Source: Enterobacter vonholyi (GTDB taxonomy: Bacteria; Pseudomonadota; Gammaproteobacteria; Enterobacterales; Enterobacteriaceae). Taken from it: a stretch of DNA of 64,000 nucleotides. Position numbers and translations under genes: made by a program. Numbering within the stretch: position 1 is the stretch's first letter; every line of letters begins with the position of its first letter. The notes beneath the pieces are model-generated. The model ran no database searches. It worked only from the letters and a program-made list of their open reading frames with translations, and was not told the DNA's origin. The stretch is from NCBI RefSeq assembly GCF_008364555.1, contig NZ_VTUC01000007.1:103497-167496 (forward strand), written 5' to 3'. Positions 37,015 through 49,400 of the stretch are shown one piece after another.

Positions 37015-39057
37015 CTATTTCTTCATCTGCGACAAAATGGTCCGGCACTGATTCGCCTCGCCCTCTGACGGCGAAATCAGTGCCAGCAGCGCTGCAGCTG
37101 GGGTAACCAGCGTCGCAAGGGCCGCAGCCACGGCACCGCGCGCAATCAGCGGCCCTGGCTTCACGCCCGCCTGCGGATTTTTGAAGGTCCCGCGCACGTA
37201 CAGCGGCGAGCGCAGCGTGATAATACGGATCCCCTTACTCTCCGGGTCAATCGTCAGATCAAGCTGCTCCGAAGCCATGCTCGCGGTACCGGTCACGTTA
37301 ATCACCGCGTTTTCCGTGTCGAAGGCAAAAATCTGCGGGCGCGCCACGCCGTTCACCAGATCCAGATTGGCCGCCGCGCAGTTCACCCGCACCTCGTCAT
37401 CGCCGAAGATTTGCCCGACGACGTAGTTACCGACGTTCAGCCCCAGGATCTCCATCAGGTTTCGGCTCACCAGCCCGTCGTTCATCAGCAGCTTCAGGTT
37501 TCCGTTGCCGCTGCCCAGCAGCGCCGCCACGGAGTTACCCACGCCGCGAATGTCGGCATCACCGTTCATTTCACCGAGGGTTTTCTGCATCAACTCTACG
37601 TTCGGCATCAGCTCTTTCAGCTTCAATCGACGCGCCTGGATCTCCGCCCGTCCCTGCATCGGCTTCTTATCGCCTTCCAGGTGAATGTTCGAGGAAATCG
37701 TCCCACCCGCCATGCCGAACTTCAGTGGCTGAAGGCGCAGGTCGGCGTTTTTGAGGAGGATATGGGTCGAAAGATTGCTGATCGGCAGCGTACTGCCATG
37801 TTCAATTTTCCCGCCTTTGAAACGTACATCCGCATCCATCACGTTCCATTTGTCGGTTTCGAAACGATCGTAAGGCAATACTTTACCCGCAGGCTGAACG
37901 TCCTTTTTGACCTCTTTGGAATTTGTGCCTTTGCCCGAATCCACGCCAATCAACGGACCAAGATCGGCCAGACGCAGCTGACGGGATTCAACATCCCCTT
38001 CCAGTTTCGGGCGCGGTTTTCCGGTGGTGTAGGTCAGCGTGCCGTGGATGTCGCTGTCGCCAATGCGGCCATTAAAATCCCGGTAGTCAAAAACGGACGA
38101 TTTTTCGGTATCGATTTTGGCGACCAGATGCCCGTCCGTTTCGAATGGCGGGGTATCCGGCAGCAGTACGCCGGTCAGTTCATACAGCTCACCCAGCGAA
38201 TCACCGGCAAATTTAAGCTGAAGGTCAACGCCGCCCATGTTCATCGGGTCGTTAACCGTTCCCACGAACGCCACGCGGGTGTTACCGGAACGGAAGTCCG
38301 CCTGCACCGGGAACGGCGTGCCCTCGCTCCGTAGCGCCAGCATGCCGCCGATTTTCCCTTTACCGCTGAGAGGCTGATCGTTGTAGCGTCCTTTTGCCGT
38401 CAGGCCGAAGACATAGTCACCTACGCTTGCCGCGTCGCCTTTTGCTTTCGTGCCCGTGACCTCGCTAAACGGCAGCGGTTTGCCCAACGGATCGACCAGG
38501 ATCTCCATATCCGCCTTGCTGACCTTATCGTCGATGGCGATCCGTCCGCGATCGAAAAGAATATTGTCGAGACGGAATGACCAGGAAGAAGGCTGGGCAT
38601 TCGGATCCTTGTCGCCATCGCTGGCAAGGTTAAACGTCCAGTTGTTGGTTTTTTCTGAGAGTCGGATCAGACGCGCATCAGGCTGCTGAAGTTTGATCCA
38701 CGGCAGATAAACGGTTTTGGTCAGAAGCGCTAACGGCGCTAGCGTGGCCTCCACGCGCGGCAGGTGGACCATGGTGACGTCCGGGATGTCCGGCGGGTTG
38801 CCGAGAATGATGTCGTCGGCATGGACGTGGGGCCAGGGGATCCAGCTTCGCCAGCCTGGCTCCTCTTTCTGACGCTCCCATACCACACCTAAATCACCGC
38901 GTATGGCGAAGGGGCGGTTCAGTTCGGTTGAGACTTTCTGGTTGATGGTCGGCTTGAGACGGTTCCAGTCAAACGTCGCAATAATGATGGCGACGACCAC
39001 GATCAACAACAAGAAAATCCCTGCTGTCCAGGAGATTACCCTGGTTGTTCTTGTCAT
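37015..39057 (-). CDS. yhjG: AsmA-family protein YhjG
   Basis: A 680-residue inner-membrane-anchored periplasmic protein (E. coli YhjG about 690). A single N-terminal helix (ISWTAGIFLLLIVVVAIIIATF) is followed by the AsmA N-terminal domain starting DWNRLKPTINQKVS. A long repeating beta region and a C-terminal AsmA_2 domain follow, the latter with LNVGNYVVGQIFGDDEVRVNCAAA and SKGIRIITLRSPLYVRGTF. AsmA-like proteins (YhdP, TamB, YdbH) are thought to bridge the envelope and move phospholipids; a similar role is plausible. Context is as in E. coli, next to pdeH. Confidence 0.9.
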   Translation of the reverse strand: MTRTTRVISWTAGIFLLLIVVVAIIIATFDWNRLKPTINQKVSTELNRPFAIRGDLGVVWERQKEEPGWRSWIPWPHVHADDIILGNPPDIPDVTMVHLPRVEATLAPLALLTKTVYLPWIKLQQPDARLIRLSEKTNNWTFNLASDGDKDPNAQPSSWSFRLDNILFDRGRIAIDDKVSKADMEILVDPLGKPLPFSEVTGTKAKGDAASVGDYVFGLTAKGRYNDQPLSGKGKIGGMLALRSEGTPFPVQADFRSGNTRVAFVGTVNDPMNMGGVDLQLKFAGDSLGELYELTGVLLPDTPPFETDGHLVAKIDTEKSSVFDYRDFNGRIGDSDIHGTLTYTTGKPRPKLEGDVESRQLRLADLGPLIGVDSGKGTNSKEVKKDVQPAGKVLPYDRFETDKWNVMDADVRFKGGKIEHGSTLPISNLSTHILLKNADLRLQPLKFGMAGGTISSNIHLEGDKKPMQGRAEIQARRLKLKELMPNVELMQKTLGEMNGDADIRGVGNSVAALLGSGNGNLKLLMNDGLVSRNLMEILGLNVGNYVVGQIFGDDEVRVNCAAANLDLVNGVARPQIFAFDTENAVINVTGTASMASEQLDLTIDPESKGIRIITLRSPLYVRGTFKNPQAGVKPGPLIARGAVAAALATLVTPAAALLALISPSEGEANQCRTILSQMKK

Positions 39058-39122
39058 TTTTATCCCCTTTCCTGATGACCTGTCCTGTAAAACTATAGTC
39101 CAGACAAAGGGAAGCGGGCTTA

Positions 39123-39896
39123 TCAGAGGGTAGTTATCACGCTATCGAGGCGATCCATGGGTACCGGTCGGGAGAGGAAATAGCCTTGCGCCGCCGCGGC
39201 AGGCGAGCTTTGCACATCACGCCACTCTTCCAGCGTTTCCACACCTTCAACAATCACGCCCTGGCAATAGCGGTTCATCAGCTGTAATAACAGCGTAAAC
39301 AGGTTCCGACCTTCCGGGGTCTGACGCAGCATAATGAACAGATCGCGGGCCACTTTAATGTAGTCGTAGCGCACCTCACTCAGGGCGGAGAAATTCGCCA
39401 TGCCGGTCCCAAAGTCATCCAGCCACAGCGGGCCGTATTCGCATATCGAAGCAAACGAGGAATCCTGCGGCAGACGGACATGCTCCACCAGCTCAAAGCG
39501 CATCCACGGCAGGGTGGCGATCAGCTCCTGCAATTTTGCGTTCTGCCGCAGCGCCAGCAGGGTTGGGCCGTCGACGTTCACCGAGGCGAGGATATCGTGC
39601 TGTTCGAAAAAGGACTGCTTCGTCGCCAGCATGCGAAGCTGTTCTTCCAGCACATCCAGACGCTGGCGAACGGCAACTTCGGCAAAATAGCGATCCGGCG
39701 CGATGCGCTGAGTGGGGTTTGAGGGGTGCGTAACGACGGTCAAAATTTCAATTGCCATCAGTCGACCATCTGTTCGGTAGATCGGCTGATAGGTGTATGC
39801 ACGCTCACATTGCAGCCAGTAGCGATGCTCCTGCAAGTTCTCAATACTTGCCTCAGGCGTAGTGCTCAGCCGCTGGATAACCTGCTCTGACTTCAT
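39123..39896 (-). CDS. pdeH: c-di-GMP phosphodiesterase PdeH (YhjH)
   Basis: PdeH is a stand-alone EAL phosphodiesterase that keeps c-di-GMP low during motile growth. The 257-residue protein (E. coli 255) has the EAL position as EIL (MAIEILTVV, the E. coli protein has ELL), the metal and substrate motifs FELVEHVRLP and WLDDFGTGMANF, and VIVEGVETLEEW with the final catalytic Glu. No sensor or membrane part is present. A near-consensus sigma-28 promoter lies 48 bp upstream, linking it to flagellar class 3 expression as in E. coli. Confidence 0.95.
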   Translation of the reverse strand: MKSEQVIQRLSTTPEASIENLQEHRYWLQCERAYTYQPIYRTDGRLMAIEILTVVTHPSNPTQRIAPDRYFAEVAVRQRLDVLEEQLRMLATKQSFFEQHDILASVNVDGPTLLALRQNAKLQELIATLPWMRFELVEHVRLPQDSSFASICEYGPLWLDDFGTGMANFSALSEVRYDYIKVARDLFIMLRQTPEGRNLFTLLLQLMNRYCQGVIVEGVETLEEWRDVQSSPAAAAQGYFLSRPVPMDRLDSVITTL

Positions 39897-39943
39897 TTCA
39901 GATGTCCTGTTGTTGGGATAGCCTTTCTGGACTCGTCACAGGA

Positions 39944-39970
39944 TTATCGGCGCGACAATTGAGAACTTTA
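39944..39970 (-). promoter_or_regulatory. sigma-28 (FliA) promoter of pdeH
   Basis: On the minus strand TAAAGTT (39970-39964), 12 bases, then GCCGATAA (39951-39944). This is the flagellar consensus TAAAGTTT-N11-GCCGATAA with one mismatch. Confidence 0.9.
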
Positions 39971-40044
39971 TGTTCAATTCACCGGGAAAATGAAATTAAG
40001 ATGACAGAAATGCGCGGGAACACGCGCTGGCTCAAATAAAATAA

Positions 40045-40059
40045 TGGAACGTTGTTTTA
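40045..40059 (+). promoter_or_regulatory. candidate KdgR operator upstream of kdgK
   Basis: TGGAAC-GTT-GTTTTA resembles the KdgR half-site pair (TGAAAC-N3-GTTTCA) and lies just before TATAGT, a likely -10, about 65 bases before kdgK. Known KdgR control of kdgK in enterobacteria makes it plausible. Two mismatches reduce confidence. Confidence 0.45.
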
Positions 40060-40125
40060 ATATAGTTGACCGGTTAATTCACTCAGCGCACACTGCTGAT
40101 AATTCTTCTGTTCAGGTTCACGACT

Positions 40126-41055
40126 ATGTCTAAAAAAATTGCCGTGATTGGCGAATGCATGATTGAACTGTCACAAAAAGGCGCTGAAGTCAGCCGCGGA
40201 TTTGGTGGCGATACGTTAAACACGTCCGTTTATATTGCCCGCCAGGTCGCGCCTGAGGCGCTCACCGTGAACTACGTTACCGCCCTGGGAACGGACAGCT
40301 TCAGCCAGCAGATGCTGGAGGCCTGGCAGAGTGAACATGTTGAAACGTCGCTTATTCAGCGTATGGAAAACCGCCTCCCGGGACTTTATTACATCGAGAC
40401 CGACAGCACCGGCGAACGCACGTTTTATTACTGGCGTAACGAAGCCGCGGCCAAATTTTGGCTGGAGAGCGACGCGGCTGCGGCCATCTGCGAAGAGCTG
40501 GCGACCTTTGACTATCTCTATCTGAGCGGGATTAGCCTTGCGATTTTAAGCCCCACCAGCCGTGAAAAGCTGCTGTCGCTGCTGCGCGAATGCCGTGCTA
40601 ACGGCGGCAAGGTCATTTTCGATAACAACTACCGCCCGCGCCTGTGGGGCAGCCGCGAAGAGACGCAGCAGGTCTATCAACAGATGCTGCAGTGCACCGA
40701 CATCGCCTTCCTGACGCTCGACGATGAAGACGCCCTCTGGGGGGAGAAACCGGTAGAGGACGTGATTGCACGCACGCAAGCGGCTGGCGTGAGCGAAGTG
40801 GTGATTAAGCGCGGTGCGGATTCGTGCCTGGTCGCGGTGGCGGGTGAAACGCTGGTTGACGTTCCGGCGGTTAAGCTTGCCAAAGAGAAAGTGATTGATA
40901 CCACGGCGGCAGGTGATTCATTCAGCGCGGGTTATCTGGCGGTACGTCTGACGGGTGGAACGCCGGAAGCTGCGGCACGGCGTGGGCACCTGACGGCCAG
41001 CACGGTGATTCAGTATCGCGGGGCGATTATTCCGCGCGAGGCGATGCCTGTTTAA
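40126..41055 (+). CDS. kdgK: 2-keto-3-deoxygluconate kinase
   Basis: KdgK phosphorylates 2-dehydro-3-deoxy-D-gluconate to KDPG, feeding hexuronate breakdown into the Entner-Doudoroff aldolase. The 309 residues equal E. coli KdgK. It is a PfkB/ribokinase-family enzyme: FGGDTLNTSVYIAR near the N terminus binds sugar, and DTTAAGDSFSAGYL near the C terminus holds the catalytic Asp and anion hole. It is a single gene, divergent from pdeH, with a candidate KdgR site. Confidence 0.95.
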   Translation: MSKKIAVIGECMIELSQKGAEVSRGFGGDTLNTSVYIARQVAPEALTVNYVTALGTDSFSQQMLEAWQSEHVETSLIQRMENRLPGLYYIETDSTGERTFYYWRNEAAAKFWLESDAAAAICEELATFDYLYLSGISLAILSPTSREKLLSLLRECRANGGKVIFDNNYRPRLWGSREETQQVYQQMLQCTDIAFLTLDDEDALWGEKPVEDVIARTQAAGVSEVVIKRGADSCLVAVAGETLVDVPAVKLAKEKVIDTTAAGDSFSAGYLAVRLTGGTPEAAARRGHLTASTVIQYRGAIIPREAMPV

Positions 41056-41073
41056 GTAAGGTGCGGGCTGATG

Positions 41074-41106
41074 CCCTCACCCTAACCCTCTCCCACAGGG
41101 AGAGGG
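41074..41106. repeat. dispersed GC-rich palindrome, copy 5
   Basis: CCCTCACCCTAA followed by CCCTCTCCC-ACA-GGGAGAGGG, two bases different from copies 1 and 4. It lies between converging kdgK and yhjJ. Confidence 0.9.
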
Positions 41107-41118
41107 AATGTTTAAGCA

Positions 41119-42612
41119 TTACTGCCCCTGCGGAATATCCGTCGCGTCCGGATGTAAATCATCCGCCGTGGCGGCCTGCGCTGGCTGCGGCGCGGTAGCC
41201 ATAATGGAATCCCAGGTCGTCTGAAGTTCCTTCATGTCATATTCCGGTTCGCCCTTCGGCTGCAGGAGGATCAACGCCATCTCCTGTGACAGCTGCTGAC
41301 GGAGGTCCTGATTGAGCATCTCGACGGTCAGACCGTTCAGGAAGTCCTGACGCAGCTTCTGGTACTGTTCCGGCGCAATGTCCACCACCTGATTCTGCAG
41401 GGAGCGAATACGCTGGCTGATCAGAATGTCGGTATCGGCACGTGCGTAGGTCGCAAACAGCTTCTGCAGCTCGAGTTTTTTCTGAGCCACGAGAGCATTG
41501 AATTCCTCTTCGGAAAGCCCCTCTTTACGCACTTTTGCCAGCTCTTTCGCGACCACGCCCAGATTGGCATTCAGCTTATCGCCCGGCGATTCAACGTTAA
41601 TGGCACACTGCGCGCGCTGGAACAGCACGCGGCAGTCAAAGCCAAGACCGATATTCTTGACGTTGTTCTTGCTCAGCGTCTGCTGAACGTGCCAGAACAG
41701 CGCCTCACGCGCCAGATCGGCACGCCAGTAGCGCAGCATTGCCGCGGACTCACGGATAGGCTGCCAGGCGTTATCCCACATGACGGAGAGGCGATCCTGA
41801 CGCACGGCGTCCGTCATAATGCTGACAGGCTCTGCACGCAGCGGAGAGAGCGTCGGGACAGGGGCTGGTGTTTCACGCTTACCTTTCAAATCACCAAACG
41901 CTTTGTTGATCTGCTCCACCACCGCGCGGCTGTCCACGTTACCTACCACGATCAGCGTCATGGCGTCCGGGGTGTACCACTTCTGGTAGAACGATTTTAC
42001 CTGTTCGGCATCGACCGGCTGTTTCAGCGGTTCGGCCGGGTCATGTCCCAGTAACGTTGAGCCCTTCAGGCGGTAGCGCCACCAGCCCTCTTTGGTATCT
42101 CCGGGCCAGGTCGCCACCATGTCACTGTTGCTCAACGCATAGTTAACGGTGTCCGGCGTAATCGCCAGATTGCCAGAGGCATCGGAGAGATACGTAAGCG
42201 CTTCTTTCAGCAGGTCGTTACGGTTATTAGGCAGGCTCAGGTTAAACATGGTGTAGTCATACGAGACAACAGCCGGAGGAAGCGGGCGCTTCGGATCGAT
42301 GGCCTGCTGCCAAAGTGAACGCACCTGAACCGCTTGCAGGCTGCCGCTCTGCGTGAGCGCCAGCCGGGGAATAAAATGGCTAAAACCGGTTTGCTGGGTG
42401 CTTTCCGTGAGGGAACCGGTATTAATGGACAGACGGATTTCTATACGGTCACTGGGACGTTGCGGAGTGGCTAACACCTGCCACTGAAAACCGTTCGCTA
42501 ATGTCCCTTGTTGCCAGGCCGGGTCTGGCTGGAGCGCATCTGCCTGCACATAACTGGCTGCTGCCATCATCAGCAAACCGCCGGTTAAGAGTCGAATTTT
42601 TGTGCCCTGCAT
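41119..42612 (-). CDS. yhjJ: periplasmic M16-family protein YhjJ, probably not catalytic
   Basis: A 497-residue exported protein (E. coli 498). The signal peptide (LLTGGLLMMAAASYVQA) is followed by two M16 halves. The zinc motif HxxEH expected early in the first half is replaced by SHFIPRL, so no peptidase activity is expected; E. coli YhjJ has the same change. In E. coli it is a secreted protein of unknown role. GGGGTTC lies before the ATG. It is the neighbour of kdgK and dctA as in E. coli; a 226-bp gap to dctA (42613-42838) shows only weak hairpins. Confidence 0.92.
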   Translation of the reverse strand: MQGTKIRLLTGGLLMMAAASYVQADALQPDPAWQQGTLANGFQWQVLATPQRPSDRIEIRLSINTGSLTESTQQTGFSHFIPRLALTQSGSLQAVQVRSLWQQAIDPKRPLPPAVVSYDYTMFNLSLPNNRNDLLKEALTYLSDASGNLAITPDTVNYALSNSDMVATWPGDTKEGWWRYRLKGSTLLGHDPAEPLKQPVDAEQVKSFYQKWYTPDAMTLIVVGNVDSRAVVEQINKAFGDLKGKRETPAPVPTLSPLRAEPVSIMTDAVRQDRLSVMWDNAWQPIRESAAMLRYWRADLAREALFWHVQQTLSKNNVKNIGLGFDCRVLFQRAQCAINVESPGDKLNANLGVVAKELAKVRKEGLSEEEFNALVAQKKLELQKLFATYARADTDILISQRIRSLQNQVVDIAPEQYQKLRQDFLNGLTVEMLNQDLRQQLSQEMALILLQPKGEPEYDMKELQTTWDSIMATAPQPAQAATADDLHPDATDIPQGQ

Positions 42613-42838
42613 GTGAACCCCTGATCAACATTCCTGGTTAAAAAAGAGTGCCTCGCGACGCGCTTCACTCTTAAAGATGACGATGAAAACACGTCGATTA
42701 GACCGCGCGTTCGGCAAAACGTCACGGTCCGAAGTGAAATATACCCAAAAAAATCTTGTCGAATTATGACAGGTACGAACAGTTATTATGCGCAGGAGCC
42801 CGCATCCCGACAAGGGAATACGGGCATTTGTGACAAGA

Positions 42839-44164
<1,326 letters not shown>

Positions 44165-44284
44165 TTATGGTTAACCTGCGGCTTTAAAATAACACCCACA
44201 TAACAGGACAGAAATAAACTCAGTTCAAATTTGAAACACAAATGTTAAGAACTTTGAGCTGGCTCGCACAAGCCAGCAACAAAA

Positions 44285-46291
44285 TTACACTTTTGCGTTA
44301 TTGTCAGCACCAGAAAGGTATCGTTCTTCAAAGATATCCGAAGGGACTGCGGGGGCAAAAAGGAAGCCTTGTCCGCTCTCCACGCCCGCCTCCGCAAGCC
44401 AGGCGCGTTGCGCTTCGGTTTCAATCCCCTCGGCAATAAGATGGAGGTTGAGGCTACGCGCCATCTGGATAATCGCCTGCACCATGCTGCTGTCGCCCGG
44501 CAGACCTTCGACAAACGCTTTGTCAATTTTGAGCACATCTACCGGAAGGGTTTTCATGTGCTGAAGCTGACGCAGCCCGGCGTATCCCATGCCAAAATCG
44601 TCCAGGGCAATGCGAATACCGGCATTACGCAGCGGTTTCAGAATCGCGACCGCCTGATTAGGATCGTCGATGCGTCGGCTCTCCGTCACTTCCAGAGTTA
44701 ACGTATCAGGTTTGATTCGGTAACGATGGATCAGCTCCAGCATCTCTGAAACCATGGTCGGGTGCATAAGCTGCATAGCAGACAAATTAACCGACAGCGG
44801 CAGCGTCACGCCGCGCTCCTGCCAGGCGGCCAGCTGACGGCAGGACTCTTCCAGCACCCAGTAGCCGACGGTAACCATCAGGCCGCAGGACTCAATGCGC
44901 TCAATCAGCCCTTCCGGCAGTTCCCATGAACCATCCGGCTGCTGCACGCGCAGCAGTGCCTCGGCGCTTTTCACTTCTCCCGTCAGCAAATTCATCTGCG
45001 GCTGTAGCCAGAGGGCAAACTGCCGGTTATCCAGCGCGGTCAGGATGTCGCTCTCTTCCGTCAGGCGCTGCTGCGCCTTTTCCATCTGCTCCGGTTCAAA
45101 GAACTGGATCTGATTTTTCCCTTTGCGCCGGGCGGTAAACGCCGCCGAGAACGCGCGACGATAAAGCTGCTCCGCCGTTAAATCACCATAGTACATGGCG
45201 ATACCGATACTGGCGCTCGGACGAAGCTGGATACCCTGAATGGGCAACCGCTCATTAATGACAGTGAGTACTTGCTGACCTAAGGTGATCGCATGCCACG
45301 GTTCTTTTACGCCGTTGGCAATCACCACCAGATCGTAACCGCTGACCTGGGTCAGCACCATGCGCGGGGCAAGGACAGATTTGATCTTTTCCACCAGGGT
45401 GAGCAGCAGCATTTCGCGCTGGCTCTCCTGAAGCACGCCAGCCGTGTCCTGCAAGGTTTCACAGGCGATAACCATCAGCGCCGTGGTTTGCTGGCGGGCA
45501 ACGGTCTGCTCCAGCATCGCCATCAGGAAGGCTTTATTGGGGAGCTCCGATACCGGAAAACGGGTGGCGCTGCTGTTTAATTCATCCTGCTGACGCTGGA
45601 TGCGCTGCTGGTTGAGGTTGTAGCTGCGCACCAGCATACCTATCTCATCGTCATGATGCAGACGCGGCAGCTCAAGCTGATGTCCCATCTGATCCTGCGG
45701 CGCAAGCGTATTCAGCTCACGGGCGATACGGCGCAGCGGATGAACAATCAGCCGGTTAATGCACCAGGTGAGCGCCACGCTGAGAATAAGCGTCATAAGT
45801 AAGCAAGTGGTCACTAACGTAACCACCCAGCTCATGACGAATTTATACATGCGGTAGGAGTCCGCCTGCAAAACCAGGTAGGCCAGCGGCTGCGGATTCG
45901 CAGGGCGTTCAAGCGAATAAACGGGAAGCGAAATTTGCACCGGCAGTTCAAACAGGCGCATCACCATCATCGGGACGGGACGCTCCGGGATAAAGCTCAT
46001 CCGCAGCGCCTGAAACTGGTTGGGCAAGACGACATCGGCGCGGCTAACGACGCCGGCAGGCTGAATACGTTTTAAAATGGTTTCCGCTTCTGGAATATCC
46101 CCTTTCAGGATAGAGGCAGAAAGCGGGCCGCGCACCGAGCGGGCGATACTTTCTAACTGCGAAGCCGTGTTATAGCGATTCTGCTGTACGGAATGAAACA
46201 GCAAAATTACGCAGAAGAGCAGGACAAACAGCATAGTGACGGCAGAGACCATCGCCATCTGTTTGATTGTTAAGGAACGGCTGACACGCAA
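44285..46291 (-). CDS. pdeK: c-di-GMP phosphodiesterase PdeK (YhjK, HmsP-like)
   Basis: A 668-residue membrane phosphodiesterase. Two membrane helices (about residues 8-30 and 145-175) enclose a periplasmic sensor; a HAMP linker, a degenerate GGDEF domain (SGYDL instead of GGDEF) and a C-terminal EAL domain follow. The EAL part is intact: [23 protein letters not shown] and [10 protein letters not shown], so hydrolysis of c-di-GMP is expected. The start is a TTG at 46291, with GGAGAG 5-6 bases before it and the E. coli-like N terminus [10 protein letters not shown]. It lies 119 bp after bcsC and has its own candidate promoter. Confidence 0.92.
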   Translation of the reverse strand: MRVSRSLTIKQMAMVSAVTMLFVLLFCVILLFHSVQQNRYNTASQLESIARSVRGPLSASILKGDIPEAETILKRIQPAGVVSRADVVLPNQFQALRMSFIPERPVPMMVMRLFELPVQISLPVYSLERPANPQPLAYLVLQADSYRMYKFVMSWVVTLVTTCLLMTLILSVALTWCINRLIVHPLRRIARELNTLAPQDQMGHQLELPRLHHDDEIGMLVRSYNLNQQRIQRQQDELNSSATRFPVSELPNKAFLMAMLEQTVARQQTTALMVIACETLQDTAGVLQESQREMLLLTLVEKIKSVLAPRMVLTQVSGYDLVVIANGVKEPWHAITLGQQVLTVINERLPIQGIQLRPSASIGIAMYYGDLTAEQLYRRAFSAAFTARRKGKNQIQFFEPEQMEKAQQRLTEESDILTALDNRQFALWLQPQMNLLTGEVKSAEALLRVQQPDGSWELPEGLIERIESCGLMVTVGYWVLEESCRQLAAWQERGVTLPLSVNLSAMQLMHPTMVSEMLELIHRYRIKPDTLTLEVTESRRIDDPNQAVAILKPLRNAGIRIALDDFGMGYAGLRQLQHMKTLPVDVLKIDKAFVEGLPGDSSMVQAIIQMARSLNLHLIAEGIETEAQRAWLAEAGVESGQGFLFAPAVPSDIFEERYLSGADNNAKV

Positions 46292-46320
46292 AATGACTCT
46301 CCACAAAACTCGAAGCGCAG

Positions 46321-46357
46321 GGCGCGCCAGGGTGTAAACCCGGCGCGCCTGAGTATA
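46321..46357 (-). promoter_or_regulatory. candidate pdeK promoter with GC hairpin at the mRNA 5' end
   Basis: On the minus strand TATACT (46357-46352) is a good -10. The next bases form GGCGCGCC-GGGT-TTAC-ACCCT-GGCGCGCC (46349-46321), so the transcript would begin with a very stable stem. It is followed by CTGCGC rather than T, so it is not a standard terminator. Confidence 0.45.
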
Positions 46358-46410
46358 CCCGATTGCCGCGCTATTAAGAGAGACTTACAAATGGATTAAG
46401 GAAAATCCGA

Positions 46411-49400
46411 TTACCAGTCCGCGTAAGGGATGAGCGGCTGCGGCGGTAAGTCCATATCGCCCTGCCAGCCTGCGGCAGAGTAGCGCACATAGATCAGCGC
46501 ATGGCTTGGGGTATAGTCTTTCGCCTCCTGAATATCCACGCCCATGCCTACAAACCAGTTGGACGTTACGCGGCGTTCGATAATGGCCCGCGCGGTATAA
46601 CCCGTGCCCGAGGAACTGCTGCCGGTTTCCATCACGCCCCGGTCGGTATAGCGGTCTGGCTCATCGGTCGGGATCAGATTCTGAATCGGGTAGCGCAGTT
46701 CGTCTTTGGTTTTAGAGTGAGACCAGGAGACCGAGCCACCCAGCTCCCAGGACCAGTTCTCCGTGCGTTTACGCCAGGTCACCGGCAGTGCGAAGGAGAC
46801 GTACTCCTGCGGACTGTAGTAACCGCCCTGACCCAGGGTATACCCGCTCAGGTCTTTGTCGTAGTGCCAGAGCATATTGGAGACGCCGACCGTCAGGCGT
46901 TCATTGTTTTTATTAATGAGCTTGTAGTAGTAACCCGTCATCCAGCGGACGCGCCAGTTATCCTCAACATTTTTACCCGTCAGCGTTTCCGCATTCAGGC
47001 TCGACCAGATGCCGTTCGCTTCACCTTTGTCATAGCTCATGCTTACGCCGCCACCGGTGGCACGTACGCCGCCCCAGGTGGTGCCGGTGTTAGTATCTTT
47101 TTGCCCGGCAAAGGCCAGCAGAGAGCTAGAGATTGGGCGGCGATGGGCGTTTACGGTATAGCCGATGGGGCCCAGATCGCTGCTGTAGCTGATGCCGCCC
47201 ACCACGTCGACAACGTCAAAGCCCATCGGCGTGGTGCCAATATCCATCGCCCAGGTTTTATTCTGCCAGCCGACGGCAACGCTTGCGCCATTGTCGGACT
47301 GATGGGTATTGCCGCTACACGGTGTTTCGTAGCAGGTCCCCCATTTAGGATCGTAGGTCCCGTTATTGTTATCAAATGAACCAGCGTCCATGTTGACCAG
47401 ATCGCTTCTGAAGAACATGCGCCCGTCAGAGAGCGGGGCATCCACCTGGAGCATGGTGGTGTGCGCTTTCAGGTCGGAATAGCCGCCCGTGCCGCTGGAG
47501 CCCCAGTAGTCGTGCTGCAGCGTGACGTTAACATCCTGCTGACGGTACAAGTCACCGGCATCACTGCGCACGCCGCGCTTCAGCCAGTCGTCTTTTTCAT
47601 CATTACGCGTCAGACGGGTGAAACTGTCGTTATCCACCGGACGCGTCGTGGTGATGCCAGACGACACCATCGCGTCTTTGTAGGTTTCCAGCGCCTGCTG
47701 AGGCTGCCCGTTCTGCGCCTGGAAACGCGCGGCATCACGCAGCACCAGCGCGTTTTCCATGGAGCCGGGCTGCGATTTAGCCTGCGGAATAATTTTATTG
47801 AAGGTCTGTTCTGCGGCGGCGGAATCGCCCAGGCCCGCCTGCGCCATCGCGATGCGGCGCTGCATATTGAGCGACAGCGGCTGACCGTTTTGCGCGGCGG
47901 GCAGCTTCGCCAGCTCCGCGCGCGCGGCATCTTTGTTACCCTGAGCGCGATAAATCTCGGTCAGGCCGAGGATGGCGTCTTCGTTCTGCGGTTCACGCTG
48001 CAGAACGGCGTTGTACGTCGTTTTTGCCGAGTCCAGATCGCCACGCTGCTGCGCCCAGTCCGCCAGCGTCAGGTCGATGCGGGTGGAGGTTGGCTGCTGG
48101 CGCAAAAGGTTTTCAGCCTCCTGCTCTTTGCCGCTGTCGCGCAGACGGTTGGCGGTTTCCAGCACCTGGTTACTTTGCAGACGGTCGGCAAGCTCCTGAA
48201 TATTGCCGTTCCACTGGCTTCGCGGCAGCGTATCCAGATGCGCCAGCGCGGCGCGGTCCTGATCGTTTCCGGAAAGATAGAGCCCGTTAGCATAAACCTG
48301 ATCCGGGTCGGACGGTTTCTGGCTGGCAAGCTGACGCATAAGGGTATCCGCCTGGCTGCGCTGACCCGCGCTGTAGAGATCGCGCGAGAGACGATAGGTT
48401 ATCCATACATCGCCGGGAGAGAGCGCCAGACGACGACGCTGAATCTCTGCCGCCTGAGCGTATTTCCCCTGATTTTCAAGCTGCTCGGCCTGGGCGGAGA
48501 GCTGTTCGTTGGTCAGGCTACGTTCAATATCATCTATGCTTCTGCGCTGGCTGGCGGAGAGAGACTGGATAAACTGCGAGGCCTTCTCCGGGGACTGCGC
48601 GCGGTAAATATTGGCCAGACCGCGGACCGCATTGCTGTTGCCGCTGTCCATTCGCAGCGCCTGACGGTAATAACGCTCCGCCGCCTCGTTATCTTTACGC
48701 GCCGCGGCGGCGTCGCCCAGCCCCAGCACAGCATAGCTGTCGGTATTGTCGATACTGCGTGCCTGCTGATAGTAACGCTCCGCCTGCGCCGGGTTATTTG
48801 CCTTCAGCGCCGCATCGCCCTGCTGGATCAGCAGCCAGTAGCGGTTAACCTTCAGCAAACTGTCCCATTTACCCCGGTTATCGCTCTGGGGGTCGAGGGC
48901 AATTGCCTTTTCAAACTGTGCCACCGCGCGGGCGCGGTCGCCTTTCTGGGAATAAGCCTGTCCAAGGGCACCCACCGCTTCACTGTCGGCATGGTTGGCG
49001 CTGACGGCTTTTTGCAGCTCCGCCACCGCCTTACTGCCCTGCCCGGCATCCACCGCCGCCAGCCCTTCCGCTTTCGCGCGGAATGCAGGGTCAGCGAGCT
49101 GTTTTTGCTGGGCTTCAAGCTGGGCACGCGCCGCCGCGACGCTATCACCGTCGCTGAATACGCTCAGGTATTTTTGCAGCGCGCTAACGCTCGCGCTGCT
49201 GGCAGGCTGGTCTTTGATTTGGTCATACCACATATCAGACGCCTGGCTGCGCCCGTTGGTGGATTTGGCCATCTCCTGCAATACCGCAAAGCCTTCGTCA
49301 CGGCGTCCGCTCTGGAACAGAAGCTGGGACAGCGTCGCCTGCAGCTGGGTATTTCCGGGGCTGCTGCTGTTTATTTTCTTGAGCTGGTTAATGGCTGCAT

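Noticed and set aside
41119..42612. yhjJ as a damaged peptidase gene
   Set aside because: The zinc motif is missing, but as far as I recall the same change is present in E. coli YhjJ, so this is a family trait and not local decay.
42798..42825. dctA terminator (GCCCG...CGGGC hairpin)
   Set aside because: The stem has internal mismatches and no T-tract follows on the minus strand.
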